Assembly: GCF_030067675.1 (NCBI RefSeq)
Contig: NZ_JASJEV010000003.1
Span: 248,001 to 312,000, forward strand
Reading direction: 5' to 3'
Length of the DNA stretch: 64,000 nucleotides
Origin: Chelatococcus albus
GTDB taxonomy: Bacteria > Pseudomonadota > Alphaproteobacteria > Rhizobiales > Beijerinckiaceae
The notes under the pieces are model-generated. The model searched no databases. It was given only the letters and a program-made list of their open reading frames with translations, and was not told the DNA's origin. Shown one piece after another: positions 10,482 through 19,434 of this stretch (position 1 is the first letter of the stretch; every line of letters begins with the position of its first letter). Both the position numbers and the translations under genes were made by a program.

Positions 10482-11015
10482 TCAGAGATAGAGGCCGGCA
10501 GGCAGGCCGGGCAGCACGCCGGGCGGGATGATGAGCACCGGCAGCGGCAGATTCAGCACATACCTGAACAAGCCGATGCAGAAGGCCGTCACCACCAGTG
10601 CGAAGGCAAGGAGTTCCCTCAGCCGGGTCTCGGGCGACGCCACGCCGGAAACGATGGCCACGAGCGGCCCTGCGACGGCGAGACCGACAGAACGGATCGT
10701 GAAGGCGAAGGCGAGGATCCCGAGGCACACGAAGAACGGCCCGCGCAGATGCCAGCGCTCCAGCGGATCGCCGTCCTTCACGAAGGAGACGGCGACGAGC
10801 GCGGCGCCGCACAGCCCGATCAGCACGGCGATGGCGCGCGGCAGCATGCCCGCCCCCATGGCACGCAGGGTCCCCTGGTCGAGGTCGCGGCCGGCCCACA
10901 AGGCGAAGACCATCAGGGCGACGAGGCTGAGGCCCGCTGCGAAGTTCTGCGGTGAACGGATTGCGTGACTCCCCTCATCGGAGCGGGCCGTGGGGCCCGT
11001 TGGATGTTCCGACAT
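10482..11015 (-). CDS. tctB: Tripartite tricarboxylate transporter small membrane subunit (TctB family)
   Basis: A 177-residue protein with four predicted membrane helices after a hydrophilic N-terminus of about 30 residues, including the family-like GAGMLPRAIAVLIGLCGA. It is the poorly conserved small subunit partnering TctA. The start MSEHPTG was chosen from the upstream GGGGAGGAC; a longer frame would add 36 Gly/Arg-rich residues. It is first gene of the transporter operon, which begins about 140 bases from the end of the LysR gene on the same strand. Confidence 0.85.
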   Translation of the reverse strand: MSEHPTGPTARSDEGSHAIRSPQNFAAGLSLVALMVFALWAGRDLDQGTLRAMGAGMLPRAIAVLIGLCGAALVAVSFVKDGDPLERWHLRGPFFVCLGILAFAFTIRSVGLAVAGPLVAIVSGVASPETRLRELLAFALVVTAFCIGLFRYVLNLPLPVLIIPPGVLPGLPAGLYL

Positions 11016-11156
11016 TGCCTGTCCTCCCCCCTCGCCATCTTTCGGCGTGCCGCTGCCGGGTTCCCCGGCGCTTCTTGCACCATGCGGCGAACGGATCAAG
11101 CCGAGCCGTGGCCGGCGTCCCACCCGCCTTCGAGCTTCCCTGCAACGCGCGGACCG

Positions 11157-12116
11157 TCAGGCCTTGAACCGCGTGCGCCCCGGCGGGCGCAGGAAGGGCA
11201 GGAGCTTCTCGTCGTCCATCAGGGTGACACGATCGCGCAGGATCTGCAGGAAGGCGTCGCGAACCCCGAGCCGCTGGTGCGGGCGCCAGGCCACGCCGAC
11301 CAGGGAGCCGGGCGGCGGCGGGTCGAGCAGAAGGCCGGTCAGACGCCGCACGGCCACACCGGGACGGCTGAACCGGGCGATCCAGTCCGGAGCGAGCGCA
11401 AGCCCGATGCCGGCCGCGACGGCCGCCATCATGGCCGGCTTCTCGGTCGTCTCCTGAACGACGTTGGGAACGGTGCCGACGCTTTCGAAATAGGCCATGA
11501 CGAGATCATAGGCATAGGGACGGACGCGCTTCGACGGCACGATGAAGGGTTCGCCCACCAGCTCCTCGATCCCGATCGTCTCCCGGGCCGCGAGCCGATG
11601 CCCCTCGGGCAGGAGCACGGCTGGCAACTCCACGCGCAGGATCTCGAAGGCGCAGTCCGTCGACCGGCGTGGCGGCCGGATAAGGCTGATGTCGAGGCGC
11701 CCCGTCTCCAGCATCTGCAGTTGCGGCGCCGTCATGGCCTCGACGAAACGGATTTCGGTGTCCGGATGGCGGGCGCGGAATTCCACGATGATCTCCGGCA
11801 GGAAGCTCGCGGACGCGCTGTCGATGGCGCCGACCCTGAGCACCTTGCTGGTGGTCAGCGCCGCTTCACGCACGTTGCGCGCGGCTCGATCGGCGCGCGC
11901 GAGAATGGCCTTGGCTTCCTCGAGCAGCAGGAGGCCTGCGCGCGTCAGCGTCACGTGGCGCGTCGTGCGCGTGAGCAGCGGCGCGCCGAGCTCGGATTCG
12001 AGTGCCCGGATCTGGCGGGATAGCGCCGGCGGCGCCAGGCCCACGCGCTCGGCGGCGCGGCCAAAATGCAACTCTTCGGCGACGGCGATGAAGCACCGCA
12101 GCTGACGCAGGTCCAT
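11157..12116 (-). CDS. LysR-family transcriptional regulator
   Basis: A 319-residue regulator with an N-terminal winged helix-turn-helix (MDLRQLRCFIAVAEELHFGR, then RAAERVGLAPPALSRQIRAL) and a C-terminal periplasmic-binding-like effector domain. It lies between the Tct transporter operon (same strand) and the divergent hydrolase-dehydrogenase pair, so it is the obvious candidate to control both in response to the transported compound. The start MDLRQLR fits the family; earlier in-frame codons would add 29 residues. The effector is unknown. Confidence 0.93.
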   Translation of the reverse strand: MDLRQLRCFIAVAEELHFGRAAERVGLAPPALSRQIRALESELGAPLLTRTTRHVTLTRAGLLLLEEAKAILARADRAARNVREAALTTSKVLRVGAIDSASASFLPEIIVEFRARHPDTEIRFVEAMTAPQLQMLETGRLDISLIRPPRRSTDCAFEILRVELPAVLLPEGHRLAARETIGIEELVGEPFIVPSKRVRPYAYDLVMAYFESVGTVPNVVQETTEKPAMMAAVAAGIGLALAPDWIARFSRPGVAVRRLTGLLLDPPPPGSLVGVAWRPHQRLGVRDAFLQILRDRVTLMDDEKLLPFLRPPGRTRFKA

Positions 12117-12353
12117 GCCTTCGTCCCCCCTCGGGTTCGTTCTGCCGGATTTCTGGAAGCCTTTCCCGAAATATCGAGTGCGACGCCCCACGATCGAGAT
12201 CACGCCAATTCATAATTTAATAGCACCAATCAACCTGATCCGACAGGAGACGTTCGTCCGATTATGCAATTTCGCGATGGCGCCAGCGCCGCCATTGCGC
12301 GCTAAGAGAGTGGTCGAGCACAGCCCGGACGGGGGTGACCGGCCTTCTTCGCC
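12117..12353. promoter_or_regulatory. Divergent control region between LysR gene and hydrolase gene
   Basis: A 237-base intergenic region with an AT-rich core near 12205-12240 containing TTCATAATTTAATAG. LysR proteins typically bind T-N11-A dyads in such divergent gaps, but no single site stands out by eye. It probably carries the promoters of both the regulator and the hydrolase operon. Confidence 0.4.
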
Positions 12354-13295
12354 ATGACCGTGACCGAAATTCCGACGCACGACGAGCTCTTCCCGGGCTT
12401 TCGCGCCTTCGACATCACCACGCCGGAGGTCCGTATCCGCGCGCGCGTCGGCGGCGAGGGTGCGCCGCTCCTCCTTCTGCACGGCTATCCGCAAACACAC
12501 GTGATGTGGCATCGGATCGCGCCGCGGCTGGCCGACCGCTTCGCCGTCGTCTGCGCCGACCTGCGCGGCTATGGCGACAGCGGCAAGCCGGCCACGGCCA
12601 GCGACCATGCGCCCTATTCCAAGCGCACCATGGCGGCGGACATGGTGGCCGTGATGCGCGCACTGGGTCACGAGCGCTTCTTCGTCGCCGGGCACGATCG
12701 CGGCGGGCGGGTCGCACACAGGCTCGCCCTCGACCATCCCCAGTGCGTGCTCAAGCTTGCAACGCTCGACATCGCGCCAACGCGCGAAATGTACCGCAAT
12801 ACGACGGAAGCCTTCGCCCCGGCCTATTGGCACTGGTTCTTCCTGATCCAGCCAGCCCCCTTCCCCGAGCGCATGATCGGCGCCGATCCGCAGGCCTACT
12901 GGCTGAAGAAATGCGGCTCCGGCAGCGCTGGCCTCGCCCCCTTCCTGCCGGAAGCTCTTGCCGAATATCTGCGCTGCTTCCGGGACCCGGCCGCAATCCA
13001 CGCCAGCTGCGAGGACTATCGCGCCGCGGCCGGCATCGACATCGCGCATGACGACGCCGACGGCGGACGCAAGGTGGCGGCGCCGCTGCTCGCGCTGTGG
13101 GGCGCGCACGGCGCCGTTGGACGCTGTTTCGACGTGCTCGGGCTCTGGCGCGAGCGCGCCATCGACGTGCGCGGCCATGCCCTGCCGGGCGGCCACTATC
13201 TCGCCGAGGAGCTGCCGGACGAGGTCGGGGCGGCCCTCTCCTCCTTCTTCCTCGCGGACCGAGCGAGTTCTCCAGGACGGGCCCCATCCCCATGA
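12354..13295 (+). CDS. Alpha/beta hydrolase of the fluoroacetate (haloacetate) dehalogenase type
   Basis: A 313-residue alpha/beta hydrolase. The oxyanion motif LLHGYPQ, the nucleophile elbow GHDRGGRV (Asp115, followed by Arg116 and Arg119), a second acid Asp139, the pair His160-Trp161, and the catalytic His281 in GGHYLAEE match the spacing of the fluoroacetate dehalogenase of Rhodopseudomonas (Asp110, Arg111, Arg114, Asp134, His155-Trp156, His280). In that enzyme the two Arg bind the carboxylate and the His-Trp pair holds the leaving halide. Epoxide hydrolases share the fold but usually lack this set, so a 2-halocarboxylate substrate is most likely. Its stop overlaps the next gene's start (ATGA), so both are coupled. 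It lies next to a carboxylate transporter and LysR gene. Confidence 0.85.
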   Translation: MTVTEIPTHDELFPGFRAFDITTPEVRIRARVGGEGAPLLLLHGYPQTHVMWHRIAPRLADRFAVVCADLRGYGDSGKPATASDHAPYSKRTMAADMVAVMRALGHERFFVAGHDRGGRVAHRLALDHPQCVLKLATLDIAPTREMYRNTTEAFAPAYWHWFFLIQPAPFPERMIGADPQAYWLKKCGSGSAGLAPFLPEALAEYLRCFRDPAAIHASCEDYRAAAGIDIAHDDADGGRKVAAPLLALWGAHGAVGRCFDVLGLWRERAIDVRGHALPGGHYLAEELPDEVGAALSSFFLADRASSPGRAPSP

Positions 13296-14359
13296 CGAAG
13301 ACCTATCGGATCGCGGTCATCCCCGGCGACGGGATTGGCAAGGAGGTTGTGCCCGAGGGCCTGCGCGCTCTCGAGGCGGCGGCGAAGCGCTTTGGCTTCG
13401 AGCTCGCGCTCGACCATTTCGACTTCGCCTCGTGCGACTATTATGCCCGCCACGGGCGCATGATGCCGGAGGATTGGAAGGAGCGGATCGGCGGCCACGA
13501 CGCGATCTTCTTCGGCGCCGTCGGCTGGCCGGCGACCGTGCCCGACCACGTGTCGCTGTGGGGCTCGCTCCTGCTCTTCCGCCGGGAGTTCGAGCAGTAT
13601 GTCAATCTGAGGCCGGTGCGGCTGATGCCGGGCGTGCCCTCTCCGCTCGCCGGGCGACGGCCGGGCGATATCGACTTCCATGTCGTGCGCGAGAATACGG
13701 AGGGCGAATATTCCTCCGTCGGCGGCCGCATGTTCGAGGGCACCGATCGCGAGGTCGTCATCCAGGAGACCGTCATGACGCGCACAGGCGTCGACCGCAT
13801 CCTGAAATATGCATTCGAGCTTGCTGCCCGGCGTCCCATGAAGCACCTGACCTCCGCCACGAAGTCGAACGGCATCTCGATCACCATGCCCTACTGGGAC
13901 GAGCGCGTGGCTGCCATGGCGAAGGCCTATCCGGGCGTGCGCTGGGACAAGTATCACATCGATATCCTCGCCGCGCATTTCGTCCTCAACCCGGATCGCT
14001 TCGACGTGGTCGTTGCCTCCAACCTCTTCGGCGACATCCTGTCCGACCTGGGACCTGCCTGCACCGGCACGATCGGCATCGCCCCCTCCGGCAACATCAA
14101 CCCCGAGCGCCGTTTCCCGTCGCTGTTCGAGCCCGTGCACGGCTCGGCGCCAGACATCGCCGGCCAGGGCATCGCCAATCCCGTCGGCCAGATCTGGTCC
14201 GCCGCCATGATGCTCGATCATCTCGGCGAGACGGCCGCCGCGAGCGCCATCCTGGGCGCCGTCGAACGCATTCTGGCCGAGCCGGCCGCACGCACGCGCG
14301 ACCTCGGCGGCACGGCCGATACCGAGGCCTGCGGCAGCGCGATCGCCGCGGACATCTGA
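13292..14359 (+). CDS. ttuC: Tartrate / D-malate dehydrogenase (isopropylmalate dehydrogenase superfamily)
   Basis: A 355-residue NAD-dependent beta-decarboxylating dehydrogenase. Family marks are IAVIPGDGIGKEVVPEGLRA at the N-terminus, RPVRLMPGVPSPL, the VRENTEGEYSSVGGRMFEGT loop typical of the TtuC/YeaU (tartrate, D-malate) branch rather than LeuB, the metal-site segment ASNLFGDILSDLGPA, and EPVHGSAPDIAGQGIANP in the NAD site. It starts within the stop of the dehalogenase-like gene. It likely oxidises D-malate to pyruvate or tartrate to oxaloglycolate; which is favoured cannot be read from sequence. Confidence 0.9.
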   Translation: MTKTYRIAVIPGDGIGKEVVPEGLRALEAAAKRFGFELALDHFDFASCDYYARHGRMMPEDWKERIGGHDAIFFGAVGWPATVPDHVSLWGSLLLFRREFEQYVNLRPVRLMPGVPSPLAGRRPGDIDFHVVRENTEGEYSSVGGRMFEGTDREVVIQETVMTRTGVDRILKYAFELAARRPMKHLTSATKSNGISITMPYWDERVAAMAKAYPGVRWDKYHIDILAAHFVLNPDRFDVVVASNLFGDILSDLGPACTGTIGIAPSGNINPERRFPSLFEPVHGSAPDIAGQGIANPVGQIWSAAMMLDHLGETAAASAILGAVERILAEPAARTRDLGGTADTEACGSAIAADI

Positions 14360-14434
14360 CACGACCAGTGGCTGCACCCCGGCGCCCCCTGGCCCCGGGT
14401 TGCGCATAGCGAGAAAAAGGATTACGCGCCCCCG

Positions 14435-15121
14435 ATGACCCTCGACGCCCAGTTCCTGACCTCCATCCTCCAGATCATCTGGATCGATATCCTGCTGTCC
14501 GGCGACAACGCCGTCGTCATCGCGCTCGCATGCCGTTCGCTGCCGGAGCGGCAGCGTCGTCTCGGCGTCGTCCTGGGCGCGGGAACGGCGGTGCTGTTGC
14601 GCATCATCTTCGCCTTCATCATCTCCCAGCTTCTGGCCCTGCCGCTCCTCAAGCTCGTCGGCGGTCTCCTCCTGCTGTGGATCGCCGTTAAGCTGGTGAC
14701 GGAGGAGGAAGAGGACGGGCACGACATCAAGGAGAGCGGACATCTGTGGGGCGCGGTGCGCACCATCGCCATCGCCGATGCCGTGATGAGCCTCGACAAT
14801 GTCGTGGCCATTGCCGCGGCGGCGAAGGGCCATGCCGAGCTCTTCATCTTCGGCCTCATCCTCTCCATTCCGCTGGTCGTCTTCGGCTCGACGATGATCA
14901 TGGCGCTCATCGCGCGCTTCCCCGTCTTCGTCTGGGCGGGCGCGGCACTCCTCGGCTGGATCGCCGGCGAGATGATTATCTCGGACCCGTGGATCATCGG
15001 CCACATCGGCGAAGTGTCCAAGACGATGCACTACGTGGCCGCCGCGGCGGGCGCCGCCCTCGTGATCGTCATCGGCTGGGCATTCCTGCGCCTCGCCGGC
15101 CGCCGCGAAGTCTCCGCCTGA
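14435..15121 (+). CDS. TerC-family (YjbE-type) integral membrane protein
   Basis: A 228-residue protein with about seven membrane helices. IDILLSGDNAVVIALACRSLP near residue 20 and ADAVMSLDNVVAIAAAAKGH near residue 122 are the paired conserved Asp-Asn motifs of TerC proteins, linked to metal (Mn2+) export. A charged loop with EEEEDGHD separates the halves. The 75 bases before the start leave no room for a yybP-ykoY riboswitch. Confidence 0.92.
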   Translation: MTLDAQFLTSILQIIWIDILLSGDNAVVIALACRSLPERQRRLGVVLGAGTAVLLRIIFAFIISQLLALPLLKLVGGLLLLWIAVKLVTEEEEDGHDIKESGHLWGAVRTIAIADAVMSLDNVVAIAAAAKGHAELFIFGLILSIPLVVFGSTMIMALIARFPVFVWAGAALLGWIAGEMIISDPWIIGHIGEVSKTMHYVAAAAGAALVIVIGWAFLRLAGRREVSA

Positions 15122-15138
15122 CGCGCTCACCGGAGAAG

Positions 15139-15168
15139 CGTGGCGGTGACGGATCCGTCGCCGCCACG
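15139..15168. terminator. Long near-perfect palindrome after terC
   Basis: A 30-base palindrome with centre GACGGATCCGTC and outer arms CGTGGCGG / CCGCCACG, starting 17 bases after the terC stop. It lacks a T-run but would form a stable hairpin and could end terC transcription. Confidence 0.55.
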
Positions 15169-15202
15169 GCTCGGGCGATGGCTGTACCATGCGCCACCGA
15201 AC

Positions 15203-15240
15203 CGCGGGCGAGGGGAGCAATGTTGGTCCCCTCGCCCGCG
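15203..15240. terminator. Second strong hairpin in the terC-azlC gap
   Basis: CGCGGGCGAGGGGA (15203-15216) and TCCCCTCGCCCGCG (15227-15240) form a perfect 14-bp stem with a 10-base loop. It is followed by GTGG rather than T-rich sequence. The remaining sequence up to azlC at 15501 shows no further gene or element. Confidence 0.5.
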
Positions 15241-15500
15241 TGGCCTTTGCGGGCAAACTGCCGCGCCGTGCCGCCCAGGGCAGCGTGGAACATGTACGAC
15301 CGGCGGGAGAGCGGGTCCCTCGCCGCTCCCGATCGCTCAGTGCATGCCCGGTTCCTCGATCCTGCGGATCCGGCTGCCTGCCACCTGCCGGACCCGGTCT
15401 GACCTGCCATGCCCAGGGCGCATTTGACACGCCGCAGCGGTCCCGGTCTTGTCGCGCTTCGCGGAACGGCGGTTACCGCACCGCCACCACGGGGTGGCCC

Positions 15501-16211
15501 ATGACGAAAACCACGGAAACGCAGCTCGCGCTGACGCGCGCGGGCCTTGTCGAGGGCATGCGGCTCATCCTGCCCTTCGTGCCCGGGGTCGTCATTTTCG
15601 CCTCGGCCTTCGGTGCCGCCGCGGTGCAGAAGGGGCTGACACTCGGGCAGGCGCTCTTCATGAGCGGCGCCGTCTATGCCGGTGCGGCCCAGCTCGTGTC
15701 CCTCGAGCTGTGGACGCGCCATTGGACACTCGCCTCGCTCCTCGCCATCACCGCCGTGGCCGCGACGGTCAATGCACGCATGGTGCTCATGGGCGCCGCG
15801 CTGCAGCCCTGGCTCAAGGGGACACCGACGCCCCTCAACGCCGTCAACCTCTTCTTCTTCACCGACGCCAACTGGATCACGGCGACGCGCTACCAGATGA
15901 AGGGGGGCACCGACCTGGGCGTCATGCTCGGCGGCGGCTTGTTCCTTTGGGTGGTCTGGGTGGCGGCGACACTGCCCGGCTATCTCCTCGGCAGTCTCAT
16001 GCGCGATCCGAAGGTCGTCGGCTTCGATCTGGTCATGCCGATCGTCTTTACCGCCATGGCCATTCCGCTGTGGAAGGGGCGCCGCGACAGCATTGCCTGG
16101 GGGGTGGCCGGGGTGGTCGCGCTCACCGTCTCCCAGCTCTTCTCCGGCTATGCGTTCATTGTGGCGGGGGCGCTCGCCGGCGCACTGGCCGGGGCCTTCA
16201 TCGATGACTGA
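15501..16211 (+). CDS. azlC: AzlC-family branched-chain amino acid exporter, large subunit
   Basis: A 236-residue membrane protein with family motifs LPFVPGVVIFASAFGAAAVQ near residue 25, SGAVYAGAAQLVSLELW near residue 55 and the NARMVLMGAALQPWL segment. With AzlD it exports branched-chain amino acids or analogues. The start MTKTTETQ was chosen because longer in-frame extensions are Arg/Pro-rich non-coding sequence. It overlaps azlD by 8 bases. Confidence 0.93.
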   Translation: MTKTTETQLALTRAGLVEGMRLILPFVPGVVIFASAFGAAAVQKGLTLGQALFMSGAVYAGAAQLVSLELWTRHWTLASLLAITAVAATVNARMVLMGAALQPWLKGTPTPLNAVNLFFFTDANWITATRYQMKGGTDLGVMLGGGLFLWVVWVAATLPGYLLGSLMRDPKVVGFDLVMPIVFTAMAIPLWKGRRDSIAWGVAGVVALTVSQLFSGYAFIVAGALAGALAGAFIDD

Positions 16212-16539
16212 ACAGTGGTCCGCCGGTGAGGCCGGCCCGTTTCTCGCCATCCTCGCCATGGCCGCAGTGACCTACGTCTGCCGCATCCTCGGCGTGGTGC
16301 TCATGAGCCGCGTGCCGCTGACGCCGCGTGTGCGCCGTGGCCTCGCCGCCCTGCCGGGCTCCATCATCGTCGCGACCGTGCTGCCGCTCGCCCTGCGCTC
16401 CGGCCTCCCGGCCGCACTCGCCCTCGTCTGCGCCGGGCTCGTCATGCTCTGGCGGCGCAACGAACTCCTCGCGCTCGCCGTGGGCCTCGGCGTCGTCACG
16501 CTGGCGAGGGCGCTCGGCTCCATGATCACGGCGCCTTGA
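16204..16539 (+). CDS. azlD: AzlD-family exporter small subunit
   Basis: A 111-residue protein with four short membrane helices, including AAVTYVCRILGVVLMSRVPL and LPGSIIVATVLPLAL, as in AzlD. It begins inside the end of azlC, implying coupled translation. Its 3' end overlaps by 14 bases the convergent phosphatase gene on the other strand. Confidence 0.92.
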   Translation: MTEQWSAGEAGPFLAILAMAAVTYVCRILGVVLMSRVPLTPRVRRGLAALPGSIIVATVLPLALRSGLPAALALVCAGLVMLWRRNELLALAVGLGVVTLARALGSMITAP

Positions 16540-16978
16540 GGCGCTCCTTGATGCGTTCGACGAGAGCGTCGCGCACGCTGCGATAGGCGTTGAGCATCTG
16601 CTCGCGCGAGCCCTGCACGGCGGTCGGATCGGGGGTCGGCCAGTATTCCACGTCGACGGCGAGCGTGCGCGTGAGGTCGAGGGCGCGGTGATGCGCCTCG
16701 GGCGACAGGGTAATGATCAGATCGAAGCCCGTGTCCTCGAGATCCTCGATCGCCGTCGGCCTGTGCCTCGTGATGTCGATGCCGATTTCGTCCATGACGG
16801 CGACGGCGAAGGGGTCGAGTTCGTCCGGCCGCACGCCGGCGGAGGCGACATAGAGCGAGCGGCCGAAATAATGCCGTGCGATGCCCTCCGCCATGGGGCT
16901 GCGCACCGCATTGAAGCCGCACATGAAGAGGACCGCCTGGACGCGACGCGGATGGGCGGGGGCCTGCGGGGCCACCAT
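16526..16978 (-). CDS. Low molecular weight protein-tyrosine phosphatase / arsenate reductase-like
   Basis: A 150-residue protein with the P-loop CGFNAVRS (Cys20 nucleophile, Arg26), fitting C-X5-R-S, and the distal acid loop with WPTPDPT. The P-loop differs from the usual CxGNxCRS by Ala-Val, losing the second Cys used in many arsenate reductases, which favours a phosphatase role. It is the last gene of the conserved run with UPF0262, hisD and DUF2948, four bases after UPF0262. Confidence 0.88.
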   Translation of the reverse strand: MVAPQAPAHPRRVQAVLFMCGFNAVRSPMAEGIARHYFGRSLYVASAGVRPDELDPFAVAVMDEIGIDITRHRPTAIEDLEDTGFDLIITLSPEAHHRALDLTRTLAVDVEYWPTPDPTAVQGSREQMLNAYRSVRDALVERIKERLKAP

Positions 16979-16982
16979 CCGT

Positions 16983-17465
16983 TCAGCCCTTCCAGTGCAG
17001 CGCGAAGATGAGGGTGAAGAGGCGGCGCGCCGTATCGAAGTCGATGACGATCTTGCCGTCCAGTCGTTCGCGCAGCAGTTCGGCCGCCTCGTTGTGCAGG
17101 CTGCGGCGTCCCATGTCGATCGCCTCGATCTGCGACGGCGAGGCCGTGCGGATGGCGGCGTAGTAGCTTTCGCAGACGAGCTCGTAGTCCTTGATCACGC
17201 GCCGGAGTGGTGTGAGCGACAGGTAGTGCGTGACGACATGCCCGCCGCCCGCGACGCGCACGTCGAAGACGAGCTTTCGGTCGGCGAGCCCCAGTGTCAG
17301 CGCATAGGGACCGCCGTCGTGTTCGGCCACGGCGAAGCTGTTCTTTTCCAGGATGTCCCAGATGGCGACGGCGCGCTCGTGCTCCTGGTCCGGCGTGCAG
17401 CGTCCGAGCGACGCCTCGTCGAGCATGACGAGGGTCAAGCGGCGGCGCTCGGATTCCTCCATCAT
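16983..17465 (-). CDS. UPF0262 family protein
   Basis: A 160-residue protein of unknown function restricted mainly to alphaproteobacteria. Recognised from [60 protein letters not shown] and the C-terminal [17 protein letters not shown]. Start taken at the Met-Met pair after GGAAGGGAG; a start 10 residues earlier is also possible. It lies between hisD and the phosphatase gene, an order kept in many related genomes. Confidence 0.9.
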   Translation of the reverse strand: MMEESERRRLTLVMLDEASLGRCTPDQEHERAVAIWDILEKNSFAVAEHDGGPYALTLGLADRKLVFDVRVAGGGHVVTHYLSLTPLRRVIKDYELVCESYYAAIRTASPSQIEAIDMGRRSLHNEAAELLRERLDGKIVIDFDTARRLFTLIFALHWKG

Positions 17466-17505
17466 CCGTCTCGGGACTCCCTTCCCCGCATCCATAGCCC
17501 GAACC

Positions 17506-18798
17506 TCAGAGGTTGAGCCGGATACCGACCGAACCCGCGTGGGCGGCCAGCCCCTCGGCCTCGGCAAGCGCAATGGCGGCCGGGCCCAGGGCGCGCAGGC
17601 TCTCCGGTCCGCATTTGAGGATGGACGTCCTCTTCATGAAATCGAGCACACCGAGCCCGGAGGAGAAGCGTGCGGAACGGGCCGTCGGCAGCACGTGGTT
17701 GGGTCCGCCGACATAGTCGCCGATCGCCTCCGGCGTATAGGCGCCGAGGAAGATCGCCCCCGCATTGCGGATGCCGGCGGCGAGGCCCTCGGCACCCTCG
17801 GCCTCGATCTCGAGATGCTCGGGCGCCAGCCGGTCCACGAGGGGCACCGCCTCGGCCAGCGACGGCACGAGGATGACGGCGCCGAAATCCCGCCAGCTCG
17901 CGCGGGCGATATCCGCCCGCGGGAGCGTCGCCAGCCGGCGCTCGACGGCTACCTCGACGGCATCCGCGAGCTCCGCGCTGTCGGTGATCAGGATGGCCTC
18001 GGCCGCCGTGTCGTGCTCGGCCTGGGCGAGAAGGTCCGCGGCGAGCCACTGGGGGTTGGCGCTCGCATCCGCAAGGATCAGCACCTCCGACGGACCGGCG
18101 ATCATGTCGATGCCCACCTGGCCGAAGACGCGGCGCTTCGCCGCCGCCACATAGGCATTGCCGGGCCCGACGATCTTGGCGACCGGAACAATGGTCTGCG
18201 TCCCGTAGGCGAGGGCAGCCACGGCTTGCGCGCCGCCGATCCGATAGACCTCGTCGACGCCGGCGAGCCTGGCGGCGGCGAGAACGAGCGGATTGAGCTC
18301 GCCCCTCGGCGCCGGCACCACCATGACCACCCGGGGCACGCCCGCGACCTTGGCGGGCACGGCGTTCATGAGCACGGAGGACGGATAGCTCGCCGTGCCG
18401 CCCGGCACATAGAGCCCGACGGCCTCCACCGCCGTCCAGCGCCAGCCGAGCGTCACGCCGAGCGCATCGGTGTAGAGGGCATCCTCCGGGCGCTGGCGCA
18501 GATGATAGGCCTCGATGCGCGCCTTCGCCTCCCTGAGGGCGTCAAGCACCCCGGGCGCGCAGGCGCGCACGGCCGCATCGATCTCGGCCTCATCCACGCG
18601 CAGGCTCTGCGCCGTCAGTTCGAGGCCATCGAAACGGCGGGTGAAATCGATGACCGCCTGGTCGCCGCGGGCGACGACATCGGCGATGATCGCAGCGACC
18701 GCCTGGTCGACGTCCTCGGACACCTCCCGCTTCATGGCGAGGAGCCGCGAGAACGCATCGGAGAATCCGCGAGCACGGGCATCGAGGCGCAACGGCAT
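17506..18798 (-). CDS. hisD: Histidinol dehydrogenase
   Basis: A 430-residue enzyme that oxidises L-histidinol to L-histidine in two NAD+ steps, with bound zinc. Typical segments are [72 protein letters not shown], the AQAEHD and RLAPEHLEI zinc/active-site motifs, and [12 protein letters not shown] near the end. The start MPLRLDAR lies one base from the DUF2948 stop. Other his genes are not nearby, which is usual for this block. Confidence 0.97.
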   Translation of the reverse strand: MPLRLDARARGFSDAFSRLLAMKREVSEDVDQAVAAIIADVVARGDQAVIDFTRRFDGLELTAQSLRVDEAEIDAAVRACAPGVLDALREAKARIEAYHLRQRPEDALYTDALGVTLGWRWTAVEAVGLYVPGGTASYPSSVLMNAVPAKVAGVPRVVMVVPAPRGELNPLVLAAARLAGVDEVYRIGGAQAVAALAYGTQTIVPVAKIVGPGNAYVAAAKRRVFGQVGIDMIAGPSEVLILADASANPQWLAADLLAQAEHDTAAEAILITDSAELADAVEVAVERRLATLPRADIARASWRDFGAVILVPSLAEAVPLVDRLAPEHLEIEAEGAEGLAAGIRNAGAIFLGAYTPEAIGDYVGGPNHVLPTARSARFSSGLGVLDFMKRTSILKCGPESLRALGPAAIALAEAEGLAAHAGSVGIRLNL

Positions 18799-18799
18799 G

Positions 18800-19240
18800 T
18801 CAATCGTCCTTGTCGGTTGACGGGTGCGCCGGACGGCCGGCCGCTTCCCACGCGGGGCCGAGATCCTTGAGCTGAGCCTCGATGCACTCGACATCGAGAC
18901 GCACGGCCGCACCGCCCGAGAAGACGAGGGTGAGGGTGCCGGACGGCGCGTCCGTTTCCTCGAAAGTGATGGCGAGCAGATTGAGAACCTGGTCCTCGCG
19001 GCCCGGGTCTATGCCGAGGCGCCGCACCGCCGAGACGCGCTCGAAGTGAAGGGCTGCGAGACGTCGGCGCGGCGGCTCGCCCTCCGGTGCCTCCCAGTCG
19101 AAACGTCGCAGGGCGAGGAGGAACCGGCGCTGCCTCGGCACGTAGACGAGATCGTCGGCCCGCACCACTGCATCCTGCAGATGCGCGGAAATCACACCGA
19201 GGTCCTGACTGTCGAGCGCGATGAGCCTGAGAAGCTCCAT
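18800..19240 (-). CDS. DUF2948 family protein
   Basis: A 146-residue soluble protein. LIALDSQDLGVISAHLQDAV near the N-terminus, VPRQRRFLLALRRFDWE, and a C-terminal RLDVECIEAQLKDLGPAW match DUF2948, which sits immediately before hisD in many Hyphomicrobiales. Function unknown. The start MELLRLIA has no good Shine-Dalgarno match but agrees with the family. murA would normally be its upstream neighbour; here a divergent secreted-protein gene lies between. Confidence 0.87.
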   Translation of the reverse strand: MELLRLIALDSQDLGVISAHLQDAVVRADDLVYVPRQRRFLLALRRFDWEAPEGEPPRRRLAALHFERVSAVRRLGIDPGREDQVLNLLAITFEETDAPSGTLTLVFSGGAAVRLDVECIEAQLKDLGPAWEAAGRPAHPSTDKDD

Positions 19241-19434
19241 GGCCGTTCCGATGAAATGACGTCGCCCGTTGTTATCGGCGCCGGGCCCGCCACGCAACCG
19301 CGCTCGATCCCACGGTGGACACGCCTGGAACAATGGCTTTCATGCAACGTTCAGGCTTATGGAGCTTTTCTCGCAGGGACCGCTTTCGTGCGGATGCGAC
19401 TTTTCATGACGGCCTTCGGGCCGGGAGGCTTGAG

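Noticed and set aside
14360-14434. A Mn-sensing yybP-ykoY riboswitch before terC
   Set aside because: The gap is 75 bases, too short, and no matching fold was seen.
13196-15430. A 744-residue open frame on the minus strand
   Set aside because: It lies opposite the hydrolase, ttuC and terC genes, all of which have clear family matches. Its sequence is rich in Arg, Asp and Gly with no motif: an artefact of high GC.
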